Shown here: piece by piece, positions 21,391 through 31,214 of the stretch
Layout of the letters: each line of letters starts with the position of its first letter
Numbering within the stretch: position 1 is the first letter of the stretch
Assembly: GCA_002722775.1 (NCBI GenBank)
Contig: PBMU01000004.1
Location: 1-48,223 of the forward strand
Source: Rhodospirillaceae bacterium
GTDB lineage: Bacteria; Pseudomonadota; Alphaproteobacteria; Thalassobaculales; Thalassobaculaceae
DNA length: 48,223 nucleotides
Direction: 5' to 3'
The notes under the pieces: model-generated
What the model saw: the letters and a program-made list of their open reading frames with translations, nothing else
Databases searched by the model: none
Told to the model about the DNA's origin: nothing
Program-made: the position numbers and the translations under genes

Positions 21391-21573
21391 CTACTTCTTA
21401 ATCAGAGGAGCCTTAGTAGGAGCCTCGTCCTGCCCTACAAGCTCAATAGCTCTATCCGCTGCCTTAACAATTTGGTCACCACTAAGGCGATTGTAACGAG
21501 CGCGAATATTAATACCATTCTGTTTGATGATATCAAGTTGTTGTAGTAGGTCATTCTTCTGTTCAAGCTTCAT
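21391..21573 (-). CDS. Hypothetical small protein (60 aa)
   Basis: Strong SD (ggaaaggagaagtaATG). Confidence 0.6.
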   Translation of the reverse strand: MKLEQKNDLLQQLDIIKQNGINIRARYNRLSGDQIVKAADRAIELVGQDEAPTKAPLIKK

Positions 21574-21574
21574 A

Positions 21575-21847
21575 TTACTTCTCCTTTCCAGTGTTAGGTT
21601 TGGCCGCCGTCTGGTACCCAGTCCATACTACTCCAGTAAAGTCCTGAGTATACTCCAGTATCACAGACTCACCAGTATCCATATTCTTAGCAAGTACTGG
21701 TATCTTGCCCGTATCCTTATTACCGTCTGCATCTACTGCATCTTCTGGCGGCTTGCCTAGCTCATAGCCTACAGCATGATGCAGAGTCTGCGCACGCAGT
21801 AATAGGCGATTGAGTACGCCCTTGTTAGTGATAGTGTAATTGCGCAT
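21575..21847 (-). CDS. Hypothetical protein (90 aa)
   Basis: ORF with SD (aaggagaaatagtaATG), co-directional. Confidence 0.6.
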   Translation of the reverse strand: MRNYTITNKGVLNRLLLRAQTLHHAVGYELGKPPEDAVDADGNKDTGKIPVLAKNMDTGESVILEYTQDFTGVVWTGYQTAAKPNTGKEK

Positions 21848-21849
21848 TA

Positions 21850-23154
21850 CTATTTCTCCTTGGTGTCTTGGTATTCAAGTAGTGATTCTACATATACATG
21901 TGGTAGTTTCACATGACTAGTAGCTTGTATCGGTATCCACTTACCACTGATACACTTCATCTTTCCACTACGTGATAGCTTCTGCAAGCATTCCGTAAAG
22001 TCCTTAGAGAAAGAAACAAAGTGATTAGAAGTAGCTTCAAATATTTCCTTTGCTGTTACTCCAGTGTTGCTCTTATAGTACGCCTCGGTAATGAATTGGG
22101 ATACTATGTTCACTGCATCACTGTTCTTTGCCATACCGAATTCACCAAGTGCTCGCGGCATTAGTGACTCAGCGTGGAATAATATACTATTAGCTTTAAT
22201 TAAATGGGCTGAGGTAATAGTAGTACTTAGGTCCATTGCCGCTATAATCATACACAGTTTCAATAGATGTATGTGGCGTCTGTTTATATAGTTGTCGAAT
22301 CGTGCGTCTGCTATTGTATACGAAGTTTGATATATGTCGTCTAGTAGTTTCATTGCTGCAGGCTCTAGTGTCATAGCACCAGAGATAGTATCACGAATAC
22401 CTGCAAGTATTTCTATTATATCGGAAAGTTTCTCCTTGTCTAGTGGGGGTGGGAACGTAATCTTAGTGCGATTACCACCGCCGAATATTAGTAGCATACG
22501 AGACAGCATACCCTGGCCTATTACTTCCGGAGGGAATACACTGTTGAATGTAGTAGGAGTACAGCCACCCATAAGATTGATAGTAGGCTCATTGATATAA
22601 ATGTCCTGACTAGTCATCTTACCATGACTGTAGCGGTCTAGGTTATCCCATAGGTTAGTTAGTAGTGATATGAAAGTAACATCACCCTGTCCCATGAAAT
22701 CCTCTAGCTCCCCTGCATTAATGTAAACCTCTGACGGGCCAGCAGTAGTCTCTATGAAGTCGCCGCCTTGGAGTAGGATAGTATCAGCATCAATACCTTC
22801 GTGAGGTATACCACCATTGATAGTATCGAACCCTGCTCCCAAGTCTTTGAGGAACTTCTCTTTCGATGTACGTTCTCTAGCGAAGTAGTTGTAATCAACT
22901 GCCTCTAGTAACTTACGGGCTGCTTTGATAGCACTGGACTTACGGCTACCAGCAGTACCCAGTATGCAAGTATACATGTTAGGGTATATCTTATCGAAGC
23001 CGAAGTCTAACCAGCACTTACGTCCTAGCAATGCCCCTACTGCTGATATAAGACACCAACGGTGGTATATCAAAGGACATTCGCTGCTAGGAATCATAAG
23101 CTCAAAGTAGGCATCCATTAAGTCTGTGTCAGTATTCACTGGACTTACTCCCAC
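21850..23154 (-). CDS. DUF3987-like P-loop helicase/primase-type protein (~434 aa)
   Basis: 'CILGTAGSRKSSAIKAARKLL' Walker A; 'GGCTPTTFNSVFPPEVIGQGMLSRMLLIFGG' typical of the family. GTG start; may begin at 23139. Confidence 0.65.
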   Translation of the reverse strand: MGVSPVNTDTDLMDAYFELMIPSSECPLIYHRWCLISAVGALLGRKCWLDFGFDKIYPNMYTCILGTAGSRKSSAIKAARKLLEAVDYNYFARERTSKEKFLKDLGAGFDTINGGIPHEGIDADTILLQGGDFIETTAGPSEVYINAGELEDFMGQGDVTFISLLTNLWDNLDRYSHGKMTSQDIYINEPTINLMGGCTPTTFNSVFPPEVIGQGMLSRMLLIFGGGNRTKITFPPPLDKEKLSDIIEILAGIRDTISGAMTLEPAAMKLLDDIYQTSYTIADARFDNYINRRHIHLLKLCMIIAAMDLSTTITSAHLIKANSILFHAESLMPRALGEFGMAKNSDAVNIVSQFITEAYYKSNTGVTAKEIFEATSNHFVSFSKDFTECLQKLSRSGKMKCISGKWIPIQATSHVKLPHVYVESLLEYQDTKEK

Positions 23155-23160
23155 TGGTGC

Positions 23161-23436
23161 TTACTTCTTCATCTTAGCAGTGTGCTTACTGCAAAACTCA
23201 TTAACATCTTCCAGCTTGTTAATAGCACTCTGTATCAGACGCTCTGCTTTGGCTAAGTCTTCCATAGCACTAGCATTCATACCCAATGCAGCACGCTGAT
23301 ATTGAGCTGCATCACCCTGTAACAGTTTGCCGTACTCGACTCGTGAAACTGCAGCAGCATTGACAGCTGACCCTAGACGGAACAGCATCCAATTGATTCG
23401 CTTACTAGCACGACTTGCTACACTCATTCTACTCAT
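23161..23436 (-). CDS. Hypothetical protein (91 aa)
   Basis: ORF with upstream SD (agaggaatgtgct). Confidence 0.5.
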   Translation of the reverse strand: MSRMSVASRASKRINWMLFRLGSAVNAAAVSRVEYGKLLQGDAAQYQRAALGMNASAMEDLAKAERLIQSAINKLEDVNEFCSKHTAKMKK

Positions 23437-23452
23437 AGCACATTCCTCTTTT

Positions 23453-23481
23453 ATTATGTTATCCCTTATGAAAACAGTCTA
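23453..23481 (-). promoter_or_regulatory. Possible weak sigma70 promoter (TAGACT-N17-CATAAT)
   Basis: Minus-strand hexamers spaced 17 bp upstream of the 23436 gene; -35 matches 4/6. Confidence 0.3.
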
Positions 23482-23501
23482 CGTCCCTGTAGTCCTGTAC
23501 C

Positions 23502-23612
23502 TCAGCAACCTTTACGACGCATTACGCCAATAGCATTTCTAGCTTTACGTTGGGCACGGATAATACCAATGCCAATTATTACTACTGCAATTATGTGAAA
23601 TGTTAACATCAT
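23502..23612 (-). CDS. Small single-TM basic protein (36 aa), absent from the ORF track
   Basis: MMLTFHIIAVVIIGIGIIRAQRKARNAIGVMRRKGC*, preceded by gtGAGGAGacaATG. Confidence 0.6.
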   Translation of the reverse strand: MMLTFHIIAVVIIGIGIIRAQRKARNAIGVMRRKGC

Positions 23613-23656
23613 TGTCTCCTCACGTTATTGATTGCGTAGTACTACTCTGCTCTACA

Positions 23657-24328
23657 TTACTTCTCGTACTTCTCCATACGCTCAAGCTCTTGCTCTGCAT
23701 ATGCAATAATCTTACGCAGGTCACGTGCCTTACTACTATGACCAGCAGTGCCAAGACGGTAGCACGCACGGAATATCTCACCAATCTGAGCGTTCATGTT
23801 CTTGTGCCAGATAAGATGCTTCAACTCAGTAGCACCTGCGGGGAGGTCGTAGTGGCTAGTACCAGCATTACTACCATCATTAACCTCGCCGACACTTTCA
23901 TTCAGATTCTGGGGAAGCTGCGCAACTTCATCCAGATTGATACGACGCTCCATGTCATACTTAGGGAATGTAACCTTACCTTCTGGTGTAATGGTACCTC
24001 CTGATAGTACAGCTGCGTGGAGTCTGGAAGCGCATACTGGGGGAGGATTATACAAGGCTAGTACTCCGGGAGCTAGGTAAGGACTTACATCTGACAGTAC
24101 TAGTTCAGTGTCTGCTAGCATTTCCGTCACATGAGTCTTGGTTTCAATCTCCCTCACATGACTATCATCTAGTAGTTCCTGTGATAGAGGGAAGGTACGT
24201 CTATTCTCTATATCTTCCATAGTAGCATGACCGTCTTTGTAGCCTGTTGCTATTGCGTACACTACTTCATCTGTATCTTTATGACTAAAGCGATAGATAC
24301 GATTAACCAGTAAGTCTGTTACTTTCAT
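23657..24328 (-). CDS. DUF3310-like protein (223 aa)
   Basis: C-terminal 'HYDLPAGATELKHLIWHKNMNAQIGEIFRACYRLGTAGHSSKARDLRKIIAYAEQEL' resembles DUF3310. Confidence 0.6.
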   Translation of the reverse strand: MKVTDLLVNRIYRFSHKDTDEVVYAIATGYKDGHATMEDIENRRTFPLSQELLDDSHVREIETKTHVTEMLADTELVLSDVSPYLAPGVLALYNPPPVCASRLHAAVLSGGTITPEGKVTFPKYDMERRINLDEVAQLPQNLNESVGEVNDGSNAGTSHYDLPAGATELKHLIWHKNMNAQIGEIFRACYRLGTAGHSSKARDLRKIIAYAEQELERMEKYEK

Positions 24329-24756
24329 GATTCTTTTCCTTCTCGCATTTGGTTAGGGGTAAGAGGGCCAGTAGCGCTAGTGATATGCAGCAGTGCTTTA
24401 CCGCCGGAATCTTCTAGTGCTGTCTTTAATGTCCAACATGCCAGCTCTGATTGCTTAGTGTGACCACCAGCAGTGAGGCCATAACACAATGCTATGCATC
24501 CATCACTTTCCGCTGCCGTAGTCATAGGATGAATCTCAATACCAGTACGGTCATGTACATGCTCCAGCTTAACAAACTGCCAACGTCCATGGTCATCACT
24601 AGCAATAGTATACCATCCTTCTGGTACGCAGGATTCGTTGACTAGATTATCTAGCCATGGCGGTTCTAATGCAGCCAGCTCTTCCACTGAATCCCAGATG
24701 AATCGACTGGTAGTTCTATCTTCATGGTATGTACGTACCATAGTGTAAATCTTCAT
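24325..24756 (-). CDS. DUF5675-like protein (143 aa)
   Basis: 'VPEGWYTIAS...GIEIHPMTTAAESDGCIALCYG' resembles the IPAGxY...IHxGN...DTxGCI pattern. Confidence 0.5.
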   Translation of the reverse strand: MKIYTMVRTYHEDRTTSRFIWDSVEELAALEPPWLDNLVNESCVPEGWYTIASDDHGRWQFVKLEHVHDRTGIEIHPMTTAAESDGCIALCYGLTAGGHTKQSELACWTLKTALEDSGGKALLHITSATGPLTPNQMREGKES

Positions 24757-24776
24757 AGTGTTATCCTTATGGTGGG

Positions 24777-25112
24777 TTAGAATCGGAAGTTAAAATTGAT
24801 ACCAGCAGCAGCGAAGTCTGGCTTGGCAAGGTCCTTCTGCTTTTGCAATATATCATACTGACGGTGGCTAACGAATACTACTTTATCCTGTGTGGAGAAT
24901 AGTACTTCATCATTAGGCACACTCTCAGTAGTAATGGTAATCTTGGTACGCTTCCATGGAGTGAAGGATAGTAAGCGCTCCAGTTTAGTACGTTGTACTT
25001 CTTCCCTCTTCAGTACTGTCTTGAAGTCCGGTATGGATTTGGTAGGAATGATACGAGTACCAGCTACTAGCATAGTACCATCAACAGGATGTCTGGTGTT
25101 CTTAGGTTCCAT
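24777..25112 (-). CDS. Hypothetical protein (111 aa, start MEPKNTRHPV)
   Basis: SD gaggacagagct before ATG at 25112; the ORF track extends further upstream. Confidence 0.5.
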   Translation of the reverse strand: MEPKNTRHPVDGTMLVAGTRIIPTKSIPDFKTVLKREEVQRTKLERLLSFTPWKRTKITITTESVPNDEVLFSTQDKVVFVSHRQYDILQKQKDLAKPDFAAAGINFNFRF

Positions 25113-25123
25113 AGCTCTGTCCT

Positions 25124-25444
25124 CTAGTGTATGATTATGCCTTCTGGTAATTTCCAATCCTTTCGGGCATCTATTACTTGCCAGTATTTCAGAGTACTAT
25201 ACATCGGAGTACCATACTTGTTATACTTAAGCTGTCTAACTACTATAACATCAGGCAGTCCCAAGATAAAACCTTTCCGATATATAGTAATCTTCTGCTT
25301 TCTCTGATTTTTATCCAGCCCACTTACACTAATATATACAATACGATTATAGCCTTTCCTCACTATCCATTCTCTTCTAACTGACAGTAAGGCCAGTGGA
25401 TTAATAATACGCCTCTTAATAAGTTTAACATTCACATTAATCAT
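25124..25444 (-). CDS. Hypothetical basic protein (106 aa)
   Basis: Intact co-directional ORF. Confidence 0.5.
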   Translation of the reverse strand: MINVNVKLIKRRIINPLALLSVRREWIVRKGYNRIVYISVSGLDKNQRKQKITIYRKGFILGLPDVIVVRQLKYNKYGTPMYSTLKYWQVIDARKDWKLPEGIIIH

Positions 25445-25448
25445 AGTG

Positions 25449-27812
25449 TTAGTCCTTCAAGTTGCCCCAGCATTCATCACACGCACCTCCGTCATTGGGT
25501 ATTACCAGTTCTCTGCCATTGACAGTGATAGGTCTACTCATTAGTGTGCTTAGTGCTGGCTTGGTTTCAGGGTAGTGCTCAGGCTTAACCATGTATACTA
25601 CTTCATCATGTACCTGCGCCTTTAGTCTTACGATGTTGCGAATAATCTGATACTCTAGCCAGAAGTCAAACATGGCTTCGTCTACTAGCATAACACTTAG
25701 TGATTGAGGCATGTGAGCTACATACTTATTCAGTGCTAGTTTGTTTGCTGGAAGTCGTGAAGGCTTACCAAAGCAATAGCGTGTCCATCCGATAGCAGTA
25801 GTCAGCATCTTCGTAGTACGAATCTTCTCTATTACTTCATCATAGTACCGACCTTTGAGGTCTGGATAGGTTAGTACAAATCGTTCCAGCAGATACTCAC
25901 ATACCTTCTTCAATCCCATACCTAGTGGTAGATTCAGTAGACGCTTGGCCTCTATCACATTCTTAACACCCATAGTCTCCAGTAGTTTAGCTGCTGCCAT
26001 GTTGTAGTTACTGCCATGGTTGATACGCTTACTAAGAGTACGTAAGGATTTATCCTTTAGGATATTACCATTAGCATCCCGCTTAGGCTGTTGTACTTCG
26101 ACACCATCTACTATTACAGTCTCATAGATAACCTTGATAATTTCATCTTCTGGTATACCGAAGAATAGTGAGGCATTACGTGTATGGAAATCCTTAGCGT
26201 TCTCAACACTGTCAATGAGGGTAGCATCCTGACTGATATATGCAGTAGTACGAGACTCAGCCTGACTACCATCACAGTTAGCAATGACATAACCTTCGTC
26301 AGCAATGTACATACTACGAAGTTCATTATCCTGATTCTGTATCTGCGTACCTACCCACAAGTTACTAGCTTTACTACTAGCTCTGCCAGTATCTGTACCA
26401 CCAGCATTAATCTCATAGAGTAATCTACCATCCATCAGAGTGGTATCAATGTAGGTACTCAACTTCTTACGTGCTGCTCGTACCTGACGGATTAAGTCTA
26501 CTATTACTAGTTCCAACTCGCCACGGTCAGCAAACTTAGTCAGTGCCTTATCATCAGTAGACTTGAATTTGACAGTGGATAGTGCATTGATTACTGCCTT
26601 AACCTGAGGAGCACTATTAGGATTAAAGCCTGGATATATGATAGTGCCTAGTCGTGCCAGTGCATTATCATACTGCTTAGTATAAAGCTCACGCAGACGC
26701 TGCTGCTCCACTTCATCTACCTTGAATCCTTCTAGTCCACAAGTAACATTAGGGAATACTTTACGGAACTCAATACGGTAGTTCTTCTTAACCCAATCTG
26801 GTGCTAGCTTCACCATTACTACCCAAGCCCATAGGGTATAGTAGGTATCCTTAGCATTGTACAAGTCCATGTTAACACCAGCTTCTTCCTTCCAGTACTG
26901 GTAATCTTTCACAAACATACTAGCAATGAAGTTCAGTGTACGTGGTAGTTCTGCATACCAGCTGTGCATCATGTGGAATGTGTCACCGAGCCAGTTATGT
27001 AGTGGTGCGTTGTAGCGGATAAGATGTGTAGCTTCATAGCCCCCATTCTGTGTAATCTTCATAGGCTCTAGTGCATTGAAGCGACGCATTAGTTCTATAT
27101 CTGCCATGCAGTCAATGCGTAGTACTATGGAGTATGACTCCCAGCTACCATCATCCTTAAGCCACAGACCACAGTAACCAATCATAGTAATCTTAGGAAT
27201 ACACCAACCCATCTTAGTGCTGTTCTTACCACTAGCAGTTTGCAGTTTCATCATAGCTGCCAATCCTGCTACAGGCTGTCCATCATCCAATGCTTTCTGG
27301 TACTTATGGAAGTCAATAGGTTCACGGTAGGTCTCAATATCCACTGCTATTGCTTCTGCTTCTGCAAAGCGGGATAGCCATGCCTCAGCCTTAGCAGTGT
27401 CAGTGCTGGATACATTATCCCATAGTAATTCTGGAATGGGTGGGAAGTCTCTGGAGAATTGCTTACGTACCCACCACCGCAGTAGATGTTCCGCAGTGTC
27501 AGTAGATACTAGTTGTTGGAAAGGACGTACTACTATTATCTTAATACCCTCTTCATGGAATACAGCACCAGCCCAATCCATCAAACTGTCAGACTCTTTG
27601 TCCGCTCCGTGATGCTTGCGGATTAACTTGGCTAGTATTTTAGGGTGGCTTAAGATAATAGCATCAGCCTTGTGCTTCTTAGCTGCGCGTAAGTGAGGAG
27701 ATAGTAAATCGTAGATAGCCTTCGGTGCTAGTACACTGTGCCCACGTAGTGCCATCTTAGCGAAGGAGTAGTAGGAAGAGTTATATCTATCAGCGATTAG
27801 GTAGAAGTTCAT
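25449..27812 (-). CDS. DNA polymerase, family A, with 3'-5' exonuclease domain
   Basis: Exo motif 'AIAVDIETYREP'; Pol motif A 'VIANCDGSQAESRTTAYIS'; motif B 'RTLSKRINHGSNYNMAA'; motif C 'AQVHDEVV'. Start MNFYLIADRYN at 27812. Confidence 0.92.
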   Translation of the reverse strand: MNFYLIADRYNSSYYSFAKMALRGHSVLAPKAIYDLLSPHLRAAKKHKADAIILSHPKILAKLIRKHHGADKESDSLMDWAGAVFHEEGIKIIVVRPFQQLVSTDTAEHLLRWWVRKQFSRDFPPIPELLWDNVSSTDTAKAEAWLSRFAEAEAIAVDIETYREPIDFHKYQKALDDGQPVAGLAAMMKLQTASGKNSTKMGWCIPKITMIGYCGLWLKDDGSWESYSIVLRIDCMADIELMRRFNALEPMKITQNGGYEATHLIRYNAPLHNWLGDTFHMMHSWYAELPRTLNFIASMFVKDYQYWKEEAGVNMDLYNAKDTYYTLWAWVVMVKLAPDWVKKNYRIEFRKVFPNVTCGLEGFKVDEVEQQRLRELYTKQYDNALARLGTIIYPGFNPNSAPQVKAVINALSTVKFKSTDDKALTKFADRGELELVIVDLIRQVRAARKKLSTYIDTTLMDGRLLYEINAGGTDTGRASSKASNLWVGTQIQNQDNELRSMYIADEGYVIANCDGSQAESRTTAYISQDATLIDSVENAKDFHTRNASLFFGIPEDEIIKVIYETVIVDGVEVQQPKRDANGNILKDKSLRTLSKRINHGSNYNMAAAKLLETMGVKNVIEAKRLLNLPLGMGLKKVCEYLLERFVLTYPDLKGRYYDEVIEKIRTTKMLTTAIGWTRYCFGKPSRLPANKLALNKYVAHMPQSLSVMLVDEAMFDFWLEYQIIRNIVRLKAQVHDEVVYMVKPEHYPETKPALSTLMSRPITVNGRELVIPNDGGACDECWGNLKD

Positions 27813-27845
27813 TATACATCCGTAGTAATAGTGAATTAGTAGAAG

Positions 27846-27874
27846 GAATAAAGGCACCAATGAAGGTGCCCTTA
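27846..27874 (-). terminator. Intrinsic terminator between the 27916 gene and the polymerase gene
   Basis: Minus strand GGCACC-ttcatt-GGTGCC followed by TTTATTCC. Confidence 0.7.
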
Positions 27875-27915
27875 GTATTACTAGTAGCTAGGCTACATCA
27901 ACACAGGCTATGAGA

Positions 27916-28413
27916 TTAATCCCACAGTACCGATTTAGCATCAATGCGGTTGCCTTCACGAATTTCACCAGTGTCTTTGTTCTTCCACTTAGTGTGTTTG
28001 ATAATACCAGTCCCGGTAAAGCCAACAATGTTTTCCATTGCTTCTGCTAGTGTGGTCCAGCCCTGTGCTGCTGCTAACTCACGCGTCATAGTAGCGAATG
28101 CTTTCAGACCCATTTTCTTTTCACCCACAATCATGGATTCTTTGTAGTCTTTCGGCATGTCACCAACAGCTTTACGGTTTTCTTCCGTATCAGTGTCCAG
28201 TTCTACCAGCTCAGTCAGAGTCAGTTCCATTACTACCGCATCAATATCTTCGGAACCAACAGTTTCCAGACCGCATGACTTAACAGCAAAGGTAAACATA
28301 GCAGTTGGTAGTGGCGCAAAGGACGCGAGGTCATCGACTTCATCGTACCCTAGTGATAGTGCTTCGTCAGTAGTTAACAGTTCGAGTTCTTCTTGAGTTT
28401 TAAATTCGCTCAT
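27916..28413 (-). CDS. Hypothetical replication-block protein (165 aa)
   Basis: Intact ORF between the Sak4-like and polymerase genes. Confidence 0.55.
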   Translation of the reverse strand: MSEFKTQEELELLTTDEALSLGYDEVDDLASFAPLPTAMFTFAVKSCGLETVGSEDIDAVVMELTLTELVELDTDTEENRKAVGDMPKDYKESMIVGEKKMGLKAFATMTRELAAAQGWTTLAEAMENIVGFTGTGIIKHTKWKNKDTGEIREGNRIDAKSVLWD

Positions 28414-28501
28414 TAGTAAATTCCTTACATGAGATTGATATTACAATTGATTAATGGTGTAGTACATCTTTATTCTAGTAGTACCATCTAGGACTAGCAG
28501 T

Positions 28502-29368
28502 CTATTTCCCGTACAGTTTACACATATCACGGGCCATAGTATCCAGAGTAGTAACGTCGATGGTGTGGTTGCCTCTAGTACCTGCTAGTACTTTGGCGTC
28601 ACCGGTGGTCGTCGATACTACCATGTGTTTCTTATTACGGATATGGGAGTAGAGCGCGTTGTTAAAGTAGCGGGGTATCTTTCTACTAAAGTCATACGTA
28701 CCGCCACTAGGAACAATCTTACTAGAAGCATCTTCCATTTTACCCATTTGCTCGTGGGAGATAACTACAGTATTATATTGTGCGCCCTGCATATAGTCAA
28801 GAAACTTCTCAAGGTATCGCCCCTGACTACGCCAGTGTTTGAACTCTTCGAATTCATCCTTACCCATATCCAGTTTACGAGTAGCAAGAGCATTAGCACT
28901 ACTAGCAAGCTGAGTAAAGCTATCCCATACTACTACCCATTCATTAGGGTCCAGACTATTCAGTGTCCACTCGTTGATAATACCATTAGTGAACTCACCA
29001 GCTTTGATAGCAGGCACTTCCTTATTCAATTCTCTGCACTCTGCGCACGCAGGAGTAATAGCAGGCTTATTCATAAGGATACCATGCGCGTCACACATCT
29101 GAGCTTTAGTACCATTGGCAAGGAACATAGCACTATTAACAAAGTTATAGTTGTCCTTATTATCATACACCGGCTGCACATAGATATTGCGTAACCATGC
29201 TGGTGGTAGGTTGGCTAATAGTGACCGGCCATTCTCACCGTCGATGTACAGTACCTTGAACTTAGATGCCAGTGACAGTGCTAGTGTTGTCTTACCTGTC
29301 AGTGAGGCACCATATATAATGGTAGACTGCGCACTAGATTGCTTTGCTACGACTGTGGCCTGTGGCAT
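28502..29368 (-). CDS. RecA-like/AAA ATPase, Sak4-like (288 aa)
   Basis: Walker A 'IIYGASLTGKTTLALSLAS', 'VLYIDGENG', 'WVVVWDSFTQLA', 'VISHEQMGK'. Confidence 0.75.
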   Translation of the reverse strand: MPQATVVAKQSSAQSTIIYGASLTGKTTLALSLASKFKVLYIDGENGRSLLANLPPAWLRNIYVQPVYDNKDNYNFVNSAMFLANGTKAQMCDAHGILMNKPAITPACAECRELNKEVPAIKAGEFTNGIINEWTLNSLDPNEWVVVWDSFTQLASSANALATRKLDMGKDEFEEFKHWRSQGRYLEKFLDYMQGAQYNTVVISHEQMGKMEDASSKIVPSGGTYDFSRKIPRYFNNALYSHIRNKKHMVVSTTTGDAKVLAGTRGNHTIDVTTLDTMARDMCKLYGK

Positions 29369-29616
29369 TATTCAGACTCCTCTTCGTTACTACCAGTGGG
29401 CTCTGCCACGTAGCCTAACTCTGTTAGTACTGCTGCGCACAACAGGATAGCTTTGGCATTTGCTACTATCCATTGAGGCTTCACATTCCAGCCAGTCTGA
29501 CGCAACTCACTACTGACGGATAAGTCCAGTAATGCTTGGTAGTCTTCCGCCTCTACAAGAGTAGGGAATTCTTTGCCGTCACTGGCAGTGTAGTTTATTT
29601 TAATCTCAGTAGTCAC
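29368..29616 (-). CDS. Hypothetical protein (82 aa)
   Basis: Overlapping start/stop with neighbours. Confidence 0.55.
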   Translation of the reverse strand: MTTEIKINYTASDGKEFPTLVEAEDYQALLDLSVSSELRQTGWNVKPQWIVANAKAILLCAAVLTELGYVAEPTGSNEEESE

Positions 29617-30665
29617 TATTCGTCTCCTAACATTGTTGTCATAAATAAATCAGCATCACCTACTTCTGACTCTTCACCAGATTCTATCTGTTCTATCAGT
29701 TCATCCTGACGGTCCAGTAGTTGGTCCAGTGTAAAGTGGAAGTCAGGGTTAGTGAGCTTAGTGTAACTCTCTTCGTCAGTAGTACCATCCACCGGCTTAA
29801 AGATACGGGACAGTGCTGCATCGGAATACTGGCAAGCACTATCAATGTACTCACACGGACGGAAGTAAGAGTAGCAGTGCTGCCCTTGCCGTGGATAACC
29901 ATAGTGCTCATACAACTTGGCCTTCTCTACCTCTACTACTAAGTCCCGTAACCAGTCAGCACGATGCTTGGTAGTTTTAACAAATGGCATCGGTACTATG
30001 TTCATACTACGGGACTGGAATACCAGATAGAGTACATCGAAACTAGCAGCCTGTCCTTTATTAGCAGCCATCAAGTCAATGACAGCGCCGTATCCTAGAG
30101 CCTGACTACTATTCTTATAGGTGGCTTCATGGACAGACGACATACCAGTAGTCTTGAGTTCTATTACCATGTAACGTTGCTTCTCAGGATGGTACAGTAC
30201 TAGGTCGATGTGACCTTCGAATGTATACCCATCTATCAAATCTATTACAAAGGTAAGCTCGATTGCTGGTACTTCTTTACCATCTTGCATTACTCGTGCT
30301 ACTTCCCATCCATCTAGGTAGCTGTACACGCCAGCTTGGTAGCGCTTGATGAATAAGTCTGTTGCTACTAGCGCAGTCCAGATAGATTTCTTACTGGCTT
30401 GTTCCCCGTCAGTACCAATGTCTTCGATGTCGTGGGTATAAGCCAGCATACACTGTACCATGCACTGCTCGTAAGAGTAGCCAGCAATAGCAGACTGAAT
30501 ACCCATTGCTACTGCGTGTCCATAGCTGAATGTTACTGACTCACGATTAGCCTTAATAGCGAACTTAGAATCCAGCTCGAATTTACGAGGGCAATTCTGT
30601 AGTGTTAGCTGGCGACTGTAAGACAGACCAGTATGAGTGATGTTGTAGTAGTCGAGTTTAGCCAT
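29616..30665 (-). CDS. PD-(D/E)XK nuclease, Cas4/RecB-like
   Basis: 'TLQNCPRKFELD', 'FEGHIDLVLYHPEKQRYMVIELKTTG', 'SQALGYGAVIDL'. Confidence 0.8.
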   Translation of the reverse strand: MAKLDYYNITHTGLSYSRQLTLQNCPRKFELDSKFAIKANRESVTFSYGHAVAMGIQSAIAGYSYEQCMVQCMLAYTHDIEDIGTDGEQASKKSIWTALVATDLFIKRYQAGVYSYLDGWEVARVMQDGKEVPAIELTFVIDLIDGYTFEGHIDLVLYHPEKQRYMVIELKTTGMSSVHEATYKNSSQALGYGAVIDLMAANKGQAASFDVLYLVFQSRSMNIVPMPFVKTTKHRADWLRDLVVEVEKAKLYEHYGYPRQGQHCYSYFRPCEYIDSACQYSDAALSRIFKPVDGTTDEESYTKLTNPDFHFTLDQLLDRQDELIEQIESGEESEVGDADLFMTTMLGDE

Positions 30666-30667
30666 TA

Positions 30668-30940
30668 CTAGCCCCTTGCTCGTTTTAGTAAGCGGAGTGG
30701 TACTACTTCTTCTCGCGTGTGGTAGAAGTTAGCAGGCTTACCATCAAATTCAGTACCGTGTAATTCAGAACTCTTAGGATAGTGCACATGGAATCCTGAA
30801 GGAGTAGTAGTAGTAGTAACAGTAGCCTTGTGACACTGGCCACGTTTGAAGATGTCAGATACCACAGGGTCAGGCACTACTATACGTACCAGTACTACAT
30901 CACCTTCTCGCAACATGTAAGCATCGTTAGGTAAATTCAT
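30668..30940 (-). CDS. Hypothetical protein (90 aa, start MNLPNDAYML)
   Basis: Overlaps the upstream stop codon; ORF track start is 10 codons earlier. Confidence 0.5.
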   Translation of the reverse strand: MNLPNDAYMLREGDVVLVRIVVPDPVVSDIFKRGQCHKATVTTTTTPSGFHVHYPKSSELHGTEFDGKPANFYHTREEVVPLRLLKRARG

Positions 30941-31188
30941 TAGTATTCTCCAATGGATTGAATGTGACAATGAGGAGTAGCGCCAAGACTAGCAGTGCAT
31001 ACCTCTTCGTAACGTTCAGCGTGGAAAGTAGTATTATCTTCCACTAAGTCTGGCGCTTCCTTATCTAACTGCTCCAGTAGTAACTGGTGTGCTATCTCTT
31101 TACTGCGTGCTACTGCTACTGCATAGGCACCAATTGGATAGCACCCAGTAAAGCAGATTGCATATACCTTGGGATTAATCATTGGCAT
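30940..31188 (-). CDS. Hypothetical protein (82 aa)
   Basis: Co-directional ORF. Confidence 0.5.
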   Translation of the reverse strand: MPMINPKVYAICFTGCYPIGAYAVAVARSKEIAHQLLLEQLDKEAPDLVEDNTTFHAERYEEVCTASLGATPHCHIQSIGEY

Positions 31189-31214
31189 TACTCATTCTCC
31201 TCTCATTAGTAGTC

